Source of the DNA: CAG-170 sp022779365
GTDB lineage: Bacteria > Bacillota > Clostridia > Oscillospirales > Oscillospiraceae
Length of the DNA stretch: 22,856 nucleotides
Assembly (NCBI GenBank): GCA_022779365.1
Contig: JALFSI010000043.1
Span: forward strand, 1-22,856
Direction: 5' to 3'
Shown: positions 22,660-22,856 of the stretch, piece by piece
Numbering within the stretch: position 1 is the first letter of the stretch
Layout: each line of letters opens with the position of its first letter
Program-made: the position numbers and the translations under genes
Notes under the pieces: model-generated
Told to the model about the DNA's origin: nothing
What the model saw: only the letters and a program-made list of their open reading frames with translations
Databases searched by the model: none

Positions 22660-22856
22660 AGTCTGTCGAAAAAGCCTCGCAGAGTTTTGCGCCCGCAGGC
22701 GCAAAACTGATTCGGATCATTTTCTGCGGCGGCGTGTACGTCGCAGAAAATACATTGCGCCCTGCAAGTGTGGAATTTGTGCGCTCGCAGCGCACAAATT
22801 ATGCGCGCGGCAGGGTGCAAGCCCTCTCAAACGGAAACCCAGCGAAGCGGTTTTCG
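22660..22856. repeat. Large multi-hairpin element, right copy (inverted, reaches the window end)
   Basis: This is the reverse-complement counterpart of 20131-20334. Stems: AGTTTTGCGCC/GGCGCAAAACT (22683-22708), ATTTTCTGCG/CGCAGAAAAT (22719-22751), TTGC/GCAA near 22755-22766, AATTTGTGCGC/GCGCACAAATT (22774-22800), and the start of the AAACGGAAACC hairpin, cut by the window end. Several stems differ from the left copy on both sides so that pairing is kept. Confidence 0.85.

Noticed and set aside
20433..22820. A 795-codon minus-strand open frame across pnp
   Set aside because: It is the antisense shadow of pnp, with Asp/Leu/Val/Arg-rich composition, no domain and no ribosome binding site.

Overview
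The window looks like chromosomal core DNA from a high-GC member of the class Clostridia, most likely family Oscillospiraceae (relatives of Oscillibacter, Dysosmobacter or Pseudoflavonifractor). This rests on the Firmicutes-type rimP-nusA-ylxR-ylxQ-infB-rbfA-nrnA-truB-ribF operon, strong AGGAGG-type ribosome binding sites, GC-rich codon use, and dispersed hairpin repeats that I associate with that family from memory. The genus is not resolved. I see no phage, insertion sequence, CRISPR array or rRNA.

Layout. 1-290: non-coding tail of an upstream gene, with stacked hairpins and a promoter. 291-3103 (+): two overlapping FAD-dependent oxidoreductases. 3237-4436 (-): a lipoprotein polysaccharide deacetylase. 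4493-6587 (-): two G3E (CobW/COG0523) GTPases, one with a very large His/Asp/Cys-rich segment and one fused to a DUF1980-like domain; together they look like a metal-handling pair. 6695-7007 (+): a strong promoter, two tandem serine tRNAs (UGA and GCU anticodons) and a terminator. 7166-15303 (-): the nine-gene translation and transcription operon, read from a promoter at 15275-15303 through an apparent leader terminator to a terminator beyond ribF. A hairpin repeat and an internal promoter lie between infB and rbfA. 15425-17920 (+): an unknown polytopic membrane protein overlapping a phosphoglucomutase/phosphomannomutase. 17921-18244: repeats only. 18245-19510 (-): aspartokinase. 19657-22656 (+): rpsO with a structured leader, then pnp with its own long leader hairpin.

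How the genes work together. Most of the window supports RNA synthesis, processing and translation: RimP and RbfA in 30S maturation, NusA in elongation and termination, YlxR/YlxQ as RNA-binding partners, IF2 in initiation, NrnA and PNPase in RNA turnover, TruB in tRNA modification, S15 and two tRNAs. RibF supplies FMN and FAD, which the two oxidoreductases at 291-3103 would need, although they are not in the same operon.

The most interesting signals are non-coding. (i) A roughly 200-bp multi-hairpin element occurs twice in opposite orientation around pnp, and its stems differ by compensatory changes. (ii) The pnp leader can form a 79-nt hairpin whose 3' arm contains an exact 8-nt complement of the pnp ribosome binding site region, suggesting a two-state autoregulatory switch. 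(iii) An intrinsic terminator lies between the rimP promoter and the rimP start. (iv) A second, composite palindromic repeat family occurs at 10.4 and 18.1 kb.
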